64,000 nucleotides of DNA, from assembly GCA_965238045.1 (NCBI GenBank), contig CBDEGU010000007.1, forward strand, positions 62,001 through 126,000. The letters are read 5' to 3'. This DNA is from CBDEGU01 sp965238045 (GTDB lineage Bacteria > Acidobacteriota > Terriglobia > Bryobacterales > UBA6623). Under the pieces are notes generated by a model. That model saw only the letters and a program-made list of their open reading frames with translations. It was not told the origin of the DNA and ran no database searches. Of the stretch, positions 1-7,346 are shown piece after piece. Position numbers and translations under genes: made by a program. The first letter of the stretch is position 1. Each line of letters starts with the position of its first letter.

Positions 1-283
1 CCATCAAGCGGAGCAGCGAGTCCAGGAACCCCTCGGTCTGGCGGAGCGGCAGGCTGAAGACGACCCGCAGCGTCAACGCGGTCCGGACCGCGAGGTTCGA
101 GTACCGCCGCTGGCCTCCGCGAAGACCGTTCTTCGGTGGTACCCACGCGGCAATTGCATCCTCGCTCAGCCAGATCGTGACGTCGCCGCGGCTCCTGAGG
201 CCACGCTCGTACTCCCTCCAGTTCCGGATTCTGTACTTCTTCTTATACTGGCGGTTGACTCGGCTCGACTTCGCTGCGACCAT
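1..283 (-). CDS. IS5-family transposase, N-terminal part (cut by window edge)
   Basis: Reading the minus strand from ATG at 283 gives about 94 uninterrupted codons that run off the left edge. The residues include NWREYERGLRSRGDVTIWLS, then a basic GGQRRYSNLAVRTALTLRVV stretch and LRQTEGFLDSLL. This matches the N-terminal domain that precedes the DDE catalytic core in IS5-type transposases, as I know the family. The catalytic part lies outside the window, so activity cannot be judged. I did not find a convincing terminal inverted repeat between 284 and 417. The nearest neighbour is the rplY end at 418. Confidence 0.8.
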   Translation of the reverse strand, partial: MVAAKSSRVNRQYKKKYRIRNWREYERGLRSRGDVTIWLSEDAIAAWVPPKNGLRGGQRRYSNLAVRTALTLRVVFSLPLRQTEGFLDSLLRLM

Positions 284-417
284 GACGTTACCCCCGATCT
301 CTATGATGGACTGGACCCCACCCCCGCCGCTAGCGTGCTCGCTTACACCGATTCATGCACCAACGCCATCCATCGGCGCCACTGCATAAGCCGGCGGGAG
401 GCCGCGGCACGCCTGGC

Positions 418-1128
418 CTACTCTTCGCCTCCCTTGTTCTTCCCCTTGTCCTTCCCCTTGTCCTTCTCCTTGTCCTTCTCCTTGTCCGCGCCTTCCTCCG
501 CCGGGACGGCCTCGTCTTCGAGGAGCTCGCCCTCGGCTTCTTCGGCCACCTCTTCCTCTTCGACTACCTTCGGCGTCACTACATGCACAACGATACGGTC
601 CGCCGGCGTGAGCACCTCGTACTCCTCGGAAGTTTCCAGATCTCCGACTCGCAGCGCCTGGCCGAGTTCCAAGTTCGTGACGTCGATGGTGATTTTCTCC
701 GGCACCAGCAGCGGCAGGGCGCGAACACGCACTTCGCGGCGCAGCAGTTCCTCCACGCCGCCCTCTTCGCGCACGCCAAGCGACGATCCAACGGTTTTGA
801 CCGGCACCAGCACTTCGACCGGTTTTTCGAGATCGACGCGCAGAACATCCACGTGCAACAGATGACCCTTCACCGGGTCCACTTGCCAATCCGAGGCCAT
901 CGCGGCGGCTGTCTCGCCGCCCGCCACCTTTACCGTCAATATCTGGTTGTGCCCGGAGGGGGATTGCAGAATGCGGGTGATCTGTTCGGTGTCGATCGAG
1001 AGGGAGACGGACTCCTTTCCCAAACCGTACATCACCGCCGGCAGCCTGCCCCTGAGCCGCAGGCGGCGGGCCTCGTTCTTTCCGCGCTCTGGCCGCGGCA
1101 AGACTTCGATTTCAATTTGCTGTTGCAT
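418..1128 (-). CDS. rplY: 50S ribosomal protein L25 / general stress protein Ctc
   Basis: The 236-residue protein starts MQQQIEIEVLPRPERGKNEA and has the long L25/Ctc form: an N-terminal 5S-rRNA-binding beta-barrel of about 95 residues, then a second beta domain (LEKPVEVLVPVKTVG onward). The tail from about residue 190 is very acidic and ends in a lysine-rich repeat (KEKDKEKDKGKDKGKNKG), encoded by an imperfect 12-bp tandem repeat near 437-484. L25 binds 5S rRNA in the large ribosomal subunit. The ATG at 1128 is chosen over upstream codons because AAAGGAAA lies just before it and the family begins here. It follows prs in the same direction and is probably co-transcribed with it. Confidence 0.9.
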   Translation of the reverse strand: MQQQIEIEVLPRPERGKNEARRLRLRGRLPAVMYGLGKESVSLSIDTEQITRILQSPSGHNQILTVKVAGGETAAAMASDWQVDPVKGHLLHVDVLRVDLEKPVEVLVPVKTVGSSLGVREEGGVEELLRREVRVRALPLLVPEKITIDVTNLELGQALRVGDLETSEEYEVLTPADRIVVHVVTPKVVEEEEVAEEAEGELLEDEAVPAEEGADKEKDKEKDKGKDKGKNKGGEE

Positions 1129-1198
1129 CGCTATGGTTTCCTTTCTTCGTTGGCTCCGCTCGTTCTGAGCCGCCCGCCTGATTTCCGGATCGCATTCC

Positions 1199-2143
1199 CT
1201 ACACGAAAAACCGGCTGATGGATGTCTCTTCGTGAATCGATTGAATGGCCTGGGCCAGCAGCGGCGCCACGCTGAGTTGCCGGATGCGCTCGCACGCAAG
1301 GGCGCGAGGCCGCAGCGGAATCGAATCGGCCACGACCAGCTCGGTCAGCGGCGAGCCTTCAATATTGTCCAACGCCGGGCCGGAGAGAACCGGATGGGTG
1401 CAGCAACTATAGACCGCCGTCGCTCCGTGTTCCATGAGCGCCCGGGCGGTCTTGACCAGCGTTCCCGCGGTATCCACGATGTCGTCGACGACCATGCAGT
1501 TTCGGCCCCTGACCTTTCCGATCACGTTCATGACCTCGGCCACGTTGGCCTGCTCGCGCCGTTTGTCGATGATCGCCAATTGCGCGTCGACGCGTTTGGC
1601 GAACGCGCGCGCGCGCTCCACGCCGCCCGGATCGGGCGAGACGACCGTCAAGTTTTCCAGCTTCAGGTTCTGAATATGCTCCACCATCACGGGCGTCGCG
1701 AAGAGATGATCCACGGGAATATCGAAAAATCCCTGAATCTGCGCCGCGTGAAGGTCCAAGGCCAGCACGCGGTCCGCGCCCGCGGTGACGATCAGGCTGG
1801 CGACCAGCTTGGCCGAGATCGGCACGCGAGGCCTGTCCTTGCGGTCCTGGCGCGCATAGCCGTAGTAGGGCAGCACGGCGGTAATTCTCTTGGCCGAGGC
1901 CCTCCGCAGCGCGTCCATCATGAGCAGCAGTTCCATCAGATTCTTGTCGACCGGCGTACAGGTCGACTGCACGACGAACACGTCGGCGCCGCGCACATTT
2001 TCGTTAATCTGCAGCCAGACTTCGCCATCGGAAAAGGTCTTCGCCAAGCACACGGCCAGCGGCACATCCAGGTATTGGCAGATTTTCTCCGCCAGCACCG
2101 GATTGGCGCTGCCTGTAAAAATCCTGAATCGATCGCGGTCCAT
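1199..2143 (-). CDS. prs: ribose-phosphate pyrophosphokinase (PRPP synthase)
   Basis: Makes phosphoribosyl pyrophosphate from ribose-5-phosphate and ATP, the precursor for nucleotides, histidine and the APRT reaction encoded nearby. The 314 residues match the usual class I length. Visible motifs are FSDGEVWLQINENVRG near residue 37, the metal/ATP-binding DLHAAQIQGFF at 130-140, and the PRPP loop VVDDIVDTAGT at 218-228. It lies between ispE and rplY on the same strand. The 89-bp gap upstream holds a short GC-rich tandem repeat. Confidence 0.95.
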   Translation of the reverse strand: MDRDRFRIFTGSANPVLAEKICQYLDVPLAVCLAKTFSDGEVWLQINENVRGADVFVVQSTCTPVDKNLMELLLMMDALRRASAKRITAVLPYYGYARQDRKDRPRVPISAKLVASLIVTAGADRVLALDLHAAQIQGFFDIPVDHLFATPVMVEHIQNLKLENLTVVSPDPGGVERARAFAKRVDAQLAIIDKRREQANVAEVMNVIGKVRGRNCMVVDDIVDTAGTLVKTARALMEHGATAVYSCCTHPVLSGPALDNIEGSPLTELVVADSIPLRPRALACERIRQLSVAPLLAQAIQSIHEETSISRFFV

Positions 2144-2174
2144 CGTTTATCGGCGCCCAATCCCAGTATCGCGG

Positions 2175-2220
2175 CCCGTGCGGCAACCAGTGCTGCGACC
2201 CGTGCGGCAACCCGTGCGGC
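2175..2220. repeat. short GC-rich tandem repeat between ispE and prs
   Basis: The unit cccgtgcggcaac occurs at 2175-2187 and 2199-2211, and a truncated copy follows at 2211-2220. It fills the gap between the ispE stop and the prs start on the minus strand, so it would lie in the mRNA just before prs. No function is visible. Confidence 0.7.
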
Positions 2221-2232
2221 GCGAAACCATTC

Positions 2233-3168
2233 TCATCTCCGCTTGCGCCAGATCGCCTGAAACGCGCGGCGGCTCAGCGTGTGGGCAAGGTGGATCTCGC
2301 CGGGGAATCCAGCCAGCCCGGCCTTCGCCCGCAAGGCCCCGGCTTTCCCCGGGAACAGGCCGGCAACAGCCGAGCCGCTTCCAGACAACATCGCGCGAGA
2401 AGCCCCTTTTTGCACAAGGCGATTCTTCCACTTTCCTAGGTCGGGAAATTGCTGAAAGATCAGGTCTTCGAAATCGTTTTCGAAGGTGCTTAGCCGGACC
2501 CCCGCGAGATCTTGCGTCCCGCCGGTCTCGGGCGCGCTCACGCCCAAGCAGAACTCTCTTATGATATTCCCCCTGGAAGCGTCTGTCAATTTCCCCCGGC
2601 GCGACCGGCGCAAGGCCCCGTAGGCCTCGGCTGTGGAGACGTGCTGTACTGGCGCGAGGATCAGCAACCAGGTTCGCGGCAGGTCGGGCAGGGGGTAGAC
2701 TTCCGTTCCGCGGCCAACGCCAACGGCCCGGCCGCCAAGAAGGAAAAACGGGATATCGCTGCCCAGCCCGGCCGCCACCTCAAGGAGCAGCTTCGGCTCC
2801 GGAGGCGGCCGCAAGAGCCGCCCTAGCGCCAGCAAGACCGCCGCCGCGTCACTGGATCCGCCGCCGAGGCCGGCCCCGGCCGGAATGTTCTTCCGCAGAC
2901 CGATATGCACGCTTCCGCCCCGTCCCGAGGCGCTCAGCAGCGCCCGCGCGGCCCGCGCGGCGAGATTATCTGTTCCGGCAAGTTCCCTGGTGTCGCACTC
3001 GAGCGTCACGCCGTCGCTGGCGCCGGAGCGGTACTCCACCCGCAGGTGGTCGGCGAGCGAAACCGTCTGATAGACCGTACGAATTTCGTGGTAGCCGTCC
3101 GGCCGGGGGTTCAAAATCCGCAGGCCCAGATTGATCTTGGCGGGCGCCCGGCCGGCGATGCTTGGCAT
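2233..3168 (-). CDS. ispE: 4-diphosphocytidyl-2-C-methyl-D-erythritol kinase
   Basis: A GHMP-superfamily kinase of the non-mevalonate isoprenoid pathway that phosphorylates CDP-methylerythritol at the 2-hydroxyl. The 311 residues begin with the family pattern APAKINLGLRILNPRPDGYHE (Lys11 conserved). They contain the ATP-binding PAGAGLGGGSSDAA at 97-109 and a C-terminal SGSGSAVAGLF. The start ATG at 3168 lies one base after the apt stop codon, so the two genes are translationally adjacent in one operon. The gene order apt-ispE-prs-rplY mixes isoprenoid, nucleotide and ribosome functions; ispE next to prs and rplY is a known bacterial arrangement. Confidence 0.95.
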   Translation of the reverse strand: MPSIAGRAPAKINLGLRILNPRPDGYHEIRTVYQTVSLADHLRVEYRSGASDGVTLECDTRELAGTDNLAARAARALLSASGRGGSVHIGLRKNIPAGAGLGGGSSDAAAVLLALGRLLRPPPEPKLLLEVAAGLGSDIPFFLLGGRAVGVGRGTEVYPLPDLPRTWLLILAPVQHVSTAEAYGALRRSRRGKLTDASRGNIIREFCLGVSAPETGGTQDLAGVRLSTFENDFEDLIFQQFPDLGKWKNRLVQKGASRAMLSGSGSAVAGLFPGKAGALRAKAGLAGFPGEIHLAHTLSRRAFQAIWRKRR

Positions 3169-3169
3169 C

Positions 3170-3691
3170 TTATTCGTCGTACTGCATCAGAGTTTGGACG
3201 TCGTAGCCGGCCAGCTTGGAGCGGCCGTCGAGAAAGGTGAGCTCCACGGCGAAGATCAGGCCGGCAACCTCGCCGCCGAGCTTTTCCACCAACTGGCAAG
3301 CCGCGGCGGCGGTTCCGCCGGTGGCCAGCAGATCATCGGCGATGAGTACCCTCTGGCCCGGCTCGATCGCGTCGCGGTGGACCTGGAGAGTGTCTTGGCC
3401 GTATTCGAGATCGTAGGTGACTTCGACGGTTTCCGCCGGCAGTTTGTTGGGCTTGCGAATAGGAACGAAGCCCCTGCCCAGCCCTCGGGCGATGGGCGGA
3501 CCGAAAATGAATCCGCGCGCCTCGATTCCGGCGACCAGGTCCGGCTTATGGTCCCGATAGGGATCGGTCATGCTTCGCAGCAAGGTTTCCAGGCCGCCGG
3601 CGTCGCGCAGCAGCGTCGTAATGTCGTAGAAGAGGATCCCGGCCTTGGGAAAGTCCGGCACCTCGCGAATGAGTTTCTTAAGATCGTCCAT
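3170..3691 (-). CDS. apt: adenine phosphoribosyltransferase
   Basis: Converts adenine plus PRPP to AMP in purine salvage. Starting from MDDLKKLIREVPDFPKAGIL the product is 173 residues, the usual length. The N-terminal VPDFPKAGILFYDIT pattern is diagnostic, and the PRPP-binding loop VLIADDLLATGGTAA spans 115-129. The frame stays open upstream to 3787, but that extension translates a tandem repeat (3711-3764) with no family similarity, so I place the start at 3691. No strong Shine-Dalgarno is visible before it. It is the first gene of the apt-ispE-prs-rplY run. Confidence 0.93.
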   Translation of the reverse strand: MDDLKKLIREVPDFPKAGILFYDITTLLRDAGGLETLLRSMTDPYRDHKPDLVAGIEARGFIFGPPIARGLGRGFVPIRKPNKLPAETVEVTYDLEYGQDTLQVHRDAIEPGQRVLIADDLLATGGTAAAACQLVEKLGGEVAGLIFAVELTFLDGRSKLAGYDVQTLMQYDE

Positions 3692-3710
3692 GTCGTTGGC
3701 GGCGGGCGCC

Positions 3711-3764
3711 CTGTCTCTTTGGTGCGCCGTGTCTCCTTGATGTACCCTGTCTCCTTGGATATCG
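3711..3764. repeat. 18-bp tandem repeat upstream of apt
   Basis: Three imperfect 18-bp units follow each other at 3711-3728, 3729-3746 and 3747-3764, sharing the core gtctccttg on the plus strand. The unit length is a multiple of three, so the apt frame stays open through the array. It sits in the 5' region of the apt operon and could alter leader length if copy number changes. Confidence 0.75.
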
Positions 3765-3803
3765 AGCGGAAGGTATGGAGTAGCCATATTGCCGGGCCCA
3801 TAC

Positions 3804-3921
3804 TGCCGGGAAGCTGTGAAAAAATCGGGACTGCCACAAGCGCCGGCGAAACGCTCTCTTATGTGCGAGGACTTAGGTGATGCTCGGCTGGCTGTCCCAG
3901 CATTTTTTCACTGCTTCCCGG
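3804..3921. repeat. long imperfect inverted repeat (REP/MITE-like)
   Basis: The left arm at about 3804-3835 (core gggaagctgtgaaaaaatcg) is mirrored by the right arm at about 3889-3921, whose reverse complement begins ccgggaagcagtgaaaaaat. By eye about 27 of 32 positions match, separated by roughly 53 bp. The arm core gctgtgaaaaa also forms the terminal repeats of the IS element at 31171-33019 (ggggctgtgaaaaa). The element fills the gap between acyP and apt. It could be a non-autonomous element or a REP-type hairpin. Confidence 0.65.
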
Positions 3922-3947
3922 ACTATGGTCCTCTTTGCCATTCGACT

Positions 3948-4232
3948 CTAGTATTCCACCTGGAAGCCGCTCCCGGGCGGAATACTCGCCTCGCGGATCT
4001 CGACCCGGTCGACCCGCGCCAGCGAGGGTCCGCGCCCGATTTCCCGCTCTAGCTTCGTAAGCTGGCCGGCCGGCCCCGCGGCGCGAATCTCGACCGTTCC
4101 ATCGAAACGATTCTTGACATAGCCGTCCAGCCCGAGTCGGCAAGCAATCCGTTCCACATAATAGCGAAATCCAACACCCTGGACTCTGCCATGCACGATA
4201 TATAGACGCCCCGCGCTCAGATCTGTGGACAT
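3948..4232 (-). CDS. acyP: acylphosphatase
   Basis: Small cytoplasmic enzyme that hydrolyses carboxyl-phosphate bonds. The 94 residues carry the signature HGRVQGVGFRYYVERIA at 14-30, with the conserved substrate-binding Arg23, and the catalytic Asn41 in YVKNRFDGTVEI. The length is typical. A 15-bp direct repeat (cacaacactgtcg) lies just upstream at about 4267-4302. The gene is separated from apt by the 3804-3921 inverted repeat, so co-transcription with the apt operon is uncertain. Confidence 0.93.
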   Translation of the reverse strand: MSTDLSAGRLYIVHGRVQGVGFRYYVERIACRLGLDGYVKNRFDGTVEIRAAGPAGQLTKLEREIGRGPSLARVDRVEIREASIPPGSGFQVEY

Positions 4233-4680
4233 GAGTGACTCGGTCTGGCTCCGCCGCGGTCTCGCTCACAACACTGTCGTTCACAACACTGTCGCTCGCA
4301 ACGCTGGAGGGAATCCCCCGCGCGGGTTGGACGATTGCCGCGTCCGCGCCGGCGGGAATCCATGCGCGGCCAGACGACGCTGGCACAATCGCATTCTACA
4401 CCGTGGCATGAACCCCTGCCAAATCAGCATCTTACCTCCCCTCCCCAAACAACTCCCCGCCCAGCCCCAGACCGCCAGAATCCAACTACCAAACAGACCC
4501 AATCTCACTCGCTCACGAGATTTTCCGCCCAACAAATCAACAACAGAAGCCCGAGCCCCCCTCCGGGCACTGTCACTCATATTCGCCGCCCCACTCAATC
4601 AACAACGGCCAACCGGCCATAGCGGCGAAAATGAGCTGACTGTACCCAGGGCCCCCCCCAACCCCCTTGTCACGAGATTC
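4233..4680. other. G-poor intergenic region upstream of RNA element A
   Basis: No convincing gene is present on either strand. The plus strand from about 4400 to 4680 is rich in C and A and unusually poor in G. The segment tcacgagatttt...caaatcaacaaca at about 4513-4542 recurs in similar form at about 4671-4701 (tcacgagattcc...aaatcaacaacata), giving an imperfect direct repeat ahead of the RNA element. A further caatcaacaac lies near 4595. Reading frames here have atypical composition and were not accepted as genes. Confidence 0.6.
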
Positions 4681-4690
4681 CTCTCCCACC

Positions 4691-4751
4691 AAATCAACAA
4701 CATACACAAAAAACACCTCAAAACACTTGACACCCCATGCTAGTCTGTACT
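4691..4751 (+). promoter_or_regulatory. conserved upstream block of RNA element A
   Basis: Both copies of the element share about 60 bp directly before the RNA: aaatcaacaacatac, an A-rich tract, then aaaacacttgacacccc. TTGACA at 4727-4732 is a perfect -35 hexamer. A matching -10 at standard spacing is not clear; tgtact in this copy and tatacc in copy B lie only 13 bp downstream. The strong conservation suggests a promoter, but the exact sigma contacts are unresolved. Confidence 0.45.
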
Positions 4752-5064
4752 CGTAACGACCGGAAAGGATAGATCACCGCGATCCTCCGACCGTTTCCTG
4801 GCCAGGACAGACAGCTCGCCCCCGCGATCAATCATCTCCTCGAATAGAGGGGAGTTGGCCGCTCAGGCGGGTCTTCGGACGGCTCTCGAAGGTGGACATC
4901 CACCGCGAAGGGCTACGAGCGCAGTCGTGCACCATCGCCGCGCGGGATCACCGCGCGGCAAGACCGCGCGAGAGAACCCTTCGCCCGGAACCGCCTGCAA
5001 TTTCGGCTGAGGCGGCTCGCCGGGATCACATAGTCGGAACGAGAGGCGTCTCTCACTTTTTTTT
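4752..5064 (+). ncRNA. candidate structured non-coding RNA, copy A
   Basis: About 313 nt bounded by a conserved upstream block and an intrinsic terminator. The ends can pair: cguaacgacc at 4752-4761 with agucggaacg just before the terminator. Internal hairpins include a cUUCGg tetraloop stem (gucuucggac), ggugg-acau-ccacc, cgaaggg pairing with cccuucg, and gccgcgcg with cgcgcggc. A helix in the variable part, cuccuc with ggggag here, becomes cuccuc with gaggag in copy B. Variable sites fall largely in loops or keep the pairing. It lacks the conserved cores of RNase P RNA, tmRNA and SRP RNA that I know. I do not recognise the family. Confidence 0.7.
5041..5064 (+). terminator. intrinsic terminator of RNA element A
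   Basis: The hairpin gagag-gcgt-ctctc at 5041-5054 is followed by cac and a run of eight T at 5057-5064. Copy B has the same hairpin with a gcgc loop and six T. It closes the structured RNA at its 3' end. Confidence 0.8.
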
Positions 5065-5454
5065 GAAAGACAGAATGCGACACTGACAACGAAGCAGTCA
5101 AGCACACAAGACGCGGGGCGAGCGACCACCTCGTCCATCGTCACAAGGCTTATCCCCAAAATCTAGAACCGCGGCACGCCCTCCCCAGTCCGGCGCCGCA
5201 AGACCACCCCCACCCCATCGCTCCATCGCCCAAGAACCATCACTGCGCCCACGTCTCCAAAAAACCAAAAAAAAGCTAAAAAATCGAGAAAAACCGGGCA
5301 TTTCCGGACAAAACCTGTCACCGACCCTATCTTCAAACCCCAGCCGCACCAGCCGGGTCGCCTCCAAGACCGCCTTTCCCGGCGCCAAACCGCCACGCCG
5401 CCCCGTCCTCGTCTCTCGTGCGATGGCCCCGAAGCGCTGGCCGATAAGACCGTC
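5065..5454. other. intergenic region downstream of RNA element A
   Basis: No convincing gene. The plus strand is again C/A-rich and G-poor, with A-tracts near 5260-5295. The block 5224-5317, including catcgcccaagaacc and accgggcatttccggaca, has a counterpart in inverted orientation at 59614-59711 beside copy B. This indicates that the repeated unit is wider than the RNA itself, with a less conserved middle. Confidence 0.6.
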
Positions 5455-5964
5455 ATGGCGCCGCCGCTCACTGCTCCCCCCGCCGCCGACACCGACACCG
5501 GCACCGCCGCCGGCCCGCCGCTGGAAGTCCAGCTTCTCGACTCGCTATCGCGCATGTTGCGCCGGGGACACCGGCCGGCGAACTACCTGCTGCTCCGTCT
5601 GACCGACGGGCGAGTGAAGGCAGTCCTGGTTCCCGACGGCCTTGCTCAGGCAAGGGCCGAAGCAAGGCGGATTCGCAACGAGAACGGGCCACTGGAGGTC
5701 GCGCTCTACGCCGCCGTCAGCGAGCGAGACGGCGCGCTGCTGATCGAAGTCGGCGACCTCGCCAGCGGCCGCCGTAGCCGCGCCATCCTGCGAGACAACG
5801 GCGGCGCTTGGCGCTGGCTCGGACGATCCAGCTACCCCGAGGCCGGCCCGGACGATCGCAGGAAGTCGGCGATCTTCGCCGCGTCGTTGGGCATCACGAT
5901 CGGCTTATTGCCGAACGCCGGGGCGATCGCCGCGCCGCCCGCCGTCTCGAGCTGCCCTGTGTGA
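5455..5964 (+). CDS. hypothetical protein, 3' end overlaps thrC
   Basis: The 169-residue frame has mostly G or C in third codon positions up to about codon 125. The residues LEVQLLDSLSRMLRRGHRPA and VALYAAVSERDGALLIEVGD look like genuine protein, though I recognise no family. The last 45 or so codons run antisense through the end of thrC, an overlap of about 130 bp, and that part looks like a shadow. The true gene may be shorter, or its 3' end may have been lost or frameshifted. No strong Shine-Dalgarno is evident before the ATG. Confidence 0.4.
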   Translation: MAPPLTAPPAADTDTGTAAGPPLEVQLLDSLSRMLRRGHRPANYLLLRLTDGRVKAVLVPDGLAQARAEARRIRNENGPLEVALYAAVSERDGALLIEVGDLASGRRSRAILRDNGGAWRWLGRSSYPEAGPDDRRKSAIFAASLGITIGLLPNAGAIAAPPAVSSCPV

Positions 5965-7157
5965 TAGCGGTAGACGAAATCCGGGTCCTTGAGCAGGTGC
6001 CCGGTCAAGATGGCGACCACATCGGCCTCGTGGTCGATCACCCCGGCGGCGGTCAGTTTTCGTATCCCGGCGAGGGTGGCCGCCGAGGCCGGCTCGCAGC
6101 CGAACCCGCAGCGTCCGATGACCGACTTGGCGTCGGCGATCTCCTGCTCGGAGACCGAGCCCGCGCAGCCGCCGCTCGATTCGACCTCGAAGCGAGCCTT
6201 CTCCCACGAAACCGGCGCTCCGATGCGAATCGCGGTGGCCAGCGTCTCGGGCTCCTCGACATTGCGGATCACGCTTCGATCCTCGCGCTGGAACAGATCG
6301 AAGAAGGGCGCGGCTCCTTCGGCTTGAATGACCGCCAGCCGCGGGATTCGCTCGATCAGGCCGATCTGTTTCAGCTCGCGCAAGGCCTTGCCCAGCGCCG
6401 AGACATTGCCCAGATTGCCGCCCGGCAGCACGATCCAATCCGGTGTCTTCCAGCCTCGCTGGTCGAGCATCTCGATGCAGATCGTCTTCTGGCCCTCGAT
6501 GCGAAACGGATTGATCGAGTTCAGCAGATAGACGCCCAGCTCTTCGGCAAGACGGCGCACCAGAGCGAGAATCTGGTCGAAATTCGCTTCCACCTCGATC
6601 GTCAGCGCGCCGTACTCGAGCGCCTGGGCCAGCTTGCCGTAAGCGATATTGCCGTGCGGGATGAAGACGATCGCCTGCAGGTCCGCGGCCGCGGCGTAGG
6701 CGGCCATCGACGCGGATGTATTGCCCGTGGAAACGCAGGCGACCCGCTTCATGCCCAAACTTCGAGCCTGAGCCACGCCCGCCGTCATGCCGTTGTCCTT
6801 GAACGACCCGGAGGGGTTATAGCCCTGGTGCTTGAACTGGACGCGGGCCAGTCCCCCGTAGGAGGCTGCGCGAGGCGCCTCGAACAGCGGCGTATTGCCC
6901 TCGCCGAGCGTGACGATGTGCGCGGGATCCTCGACGAATGACAGCAGTTCGCGGTAGCGCCAGACTCCGCTGACATCCAGCCGCTCGCGGCTCGTTCGGC
7001 GCGCGGTCCAGGTCTTGGCCAGCTCGCCGGCGTCAAGGGAGGAAAGGTCGTATTCGGCTTCCAGCAGGGCGCCACAATCGCGGCACTGATAGATCACCTC
7101 GCTGATGGCGTAGTACTTGCGGCACTCGGGGTTGAAACAGACCAGACGGGCTTGCAT
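5832..7157 (-). CDS. thrC: threonine synthase
   Basis: PLP enzyme converting O-phosphohomoserine to threonine. With the start at MQARLVCFNPECRKYYAISE it has 441 residues. An N-terminal zinc-ribbon-like set (Cys7, Cys12, Cys25, Cys28) precedes the fold-type II core, as in one class of bacterial threonine synthases. LGEGNTPLFEAP lies at 84-95, and the PLP lysine is Lys120 in NPSGSFKDNGMT. A glycine-rich phosphate loop (LPGGNLGNVSALG) follows. The frame extends upstream to 7235, but homologues begin at the zinc ribbon. Transcription is divergent from cobB. Confidence 0.93.
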   Translation of the reverse strand: MQARLVCFNPECRKYYAISEVIYQCRDCGALLEAEYDLSSLDAGELAKTWTARRTSRERLDVSGVWRYRELLSFVEDPAHIVTLGEGNTPLFEAPRAASYGGLARVQFKHQGYNPSGSFKDNGMTAGVAQARSLGMKRVACVSTGNTSASMAAYAAAADLQAIVFIPHGNIAYGKLAQALEYGALTIEVEANFDQILALVRRLAEELGVYLLNSINPFRIEGQKTICIEMLDQRGWKTPDWIVLPGGNLGNVSALGKALRELKQIGLIERIPRLAVIQAEGAAPFFDLFQREDRSVIRNVEEPETLATAIRIGAPVSWEKARFEVESSGGCAGSVSEQEIADAKSVIGRCGFGCEPASAATLAGIRKLTAAGVIDHEADVVAILTGHLLKDPDFVYRYHTGQLETAGGAAIAPAFGNKPIVMPNDAAKIADFLRSSGPASG

Positions 7158-7346
7158 GACTCGAGGATTGTCCGGGTGAGGTAAGGCGGCGGGAAGCCTT
7201 GGAGGAAACCCTTTCATGGTAACAGCGCCGGACATGCCGGGCCGCTCGGAGGCTCTTGGTCCGGGTGCTCGCCCGCGTCCGGGGCGATGCTATCGTGGGG
7301 AAGCAGAATCGGTGCCGGCGGGGCACAGTTTGTGGAGACGGGGAGC

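Larger units (their letters stand above)
4681..5070. repeat. dispersed inverted repeat, copy A
   Basis: This segment reappears in opposite orientation at 59943-60330. By eye most positions match over nearly 390 bp, with strictly identical blocks such as cgtaacgaccggaaaggata and ggtcttcggacggctctcga. A second, weaker block of similarity lies outside it (5224-5317 against 59614-59711). The repeat encloses a predicted structured RNA, its upstream region and its terminator. It carries no transposase. Confidence 0.9.

Noticed and set aside
4752..5064. RNA element A as RNase P RNA, tmRNA or SRP RNA
   Set aside because: The conserved GAGGAAAGUC and ACAGAA regions, the tRNA-like T-arm and the SRP GGUCAGG/GGAAGGAAGCAGCC core are all absent, and two copies occur.
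5163..5555. 130-residue minus-strand frame beside copy A
   Set aside because: Composition follows the G-poor intergenic bias, with no family resemblance and no ribosome binding site.
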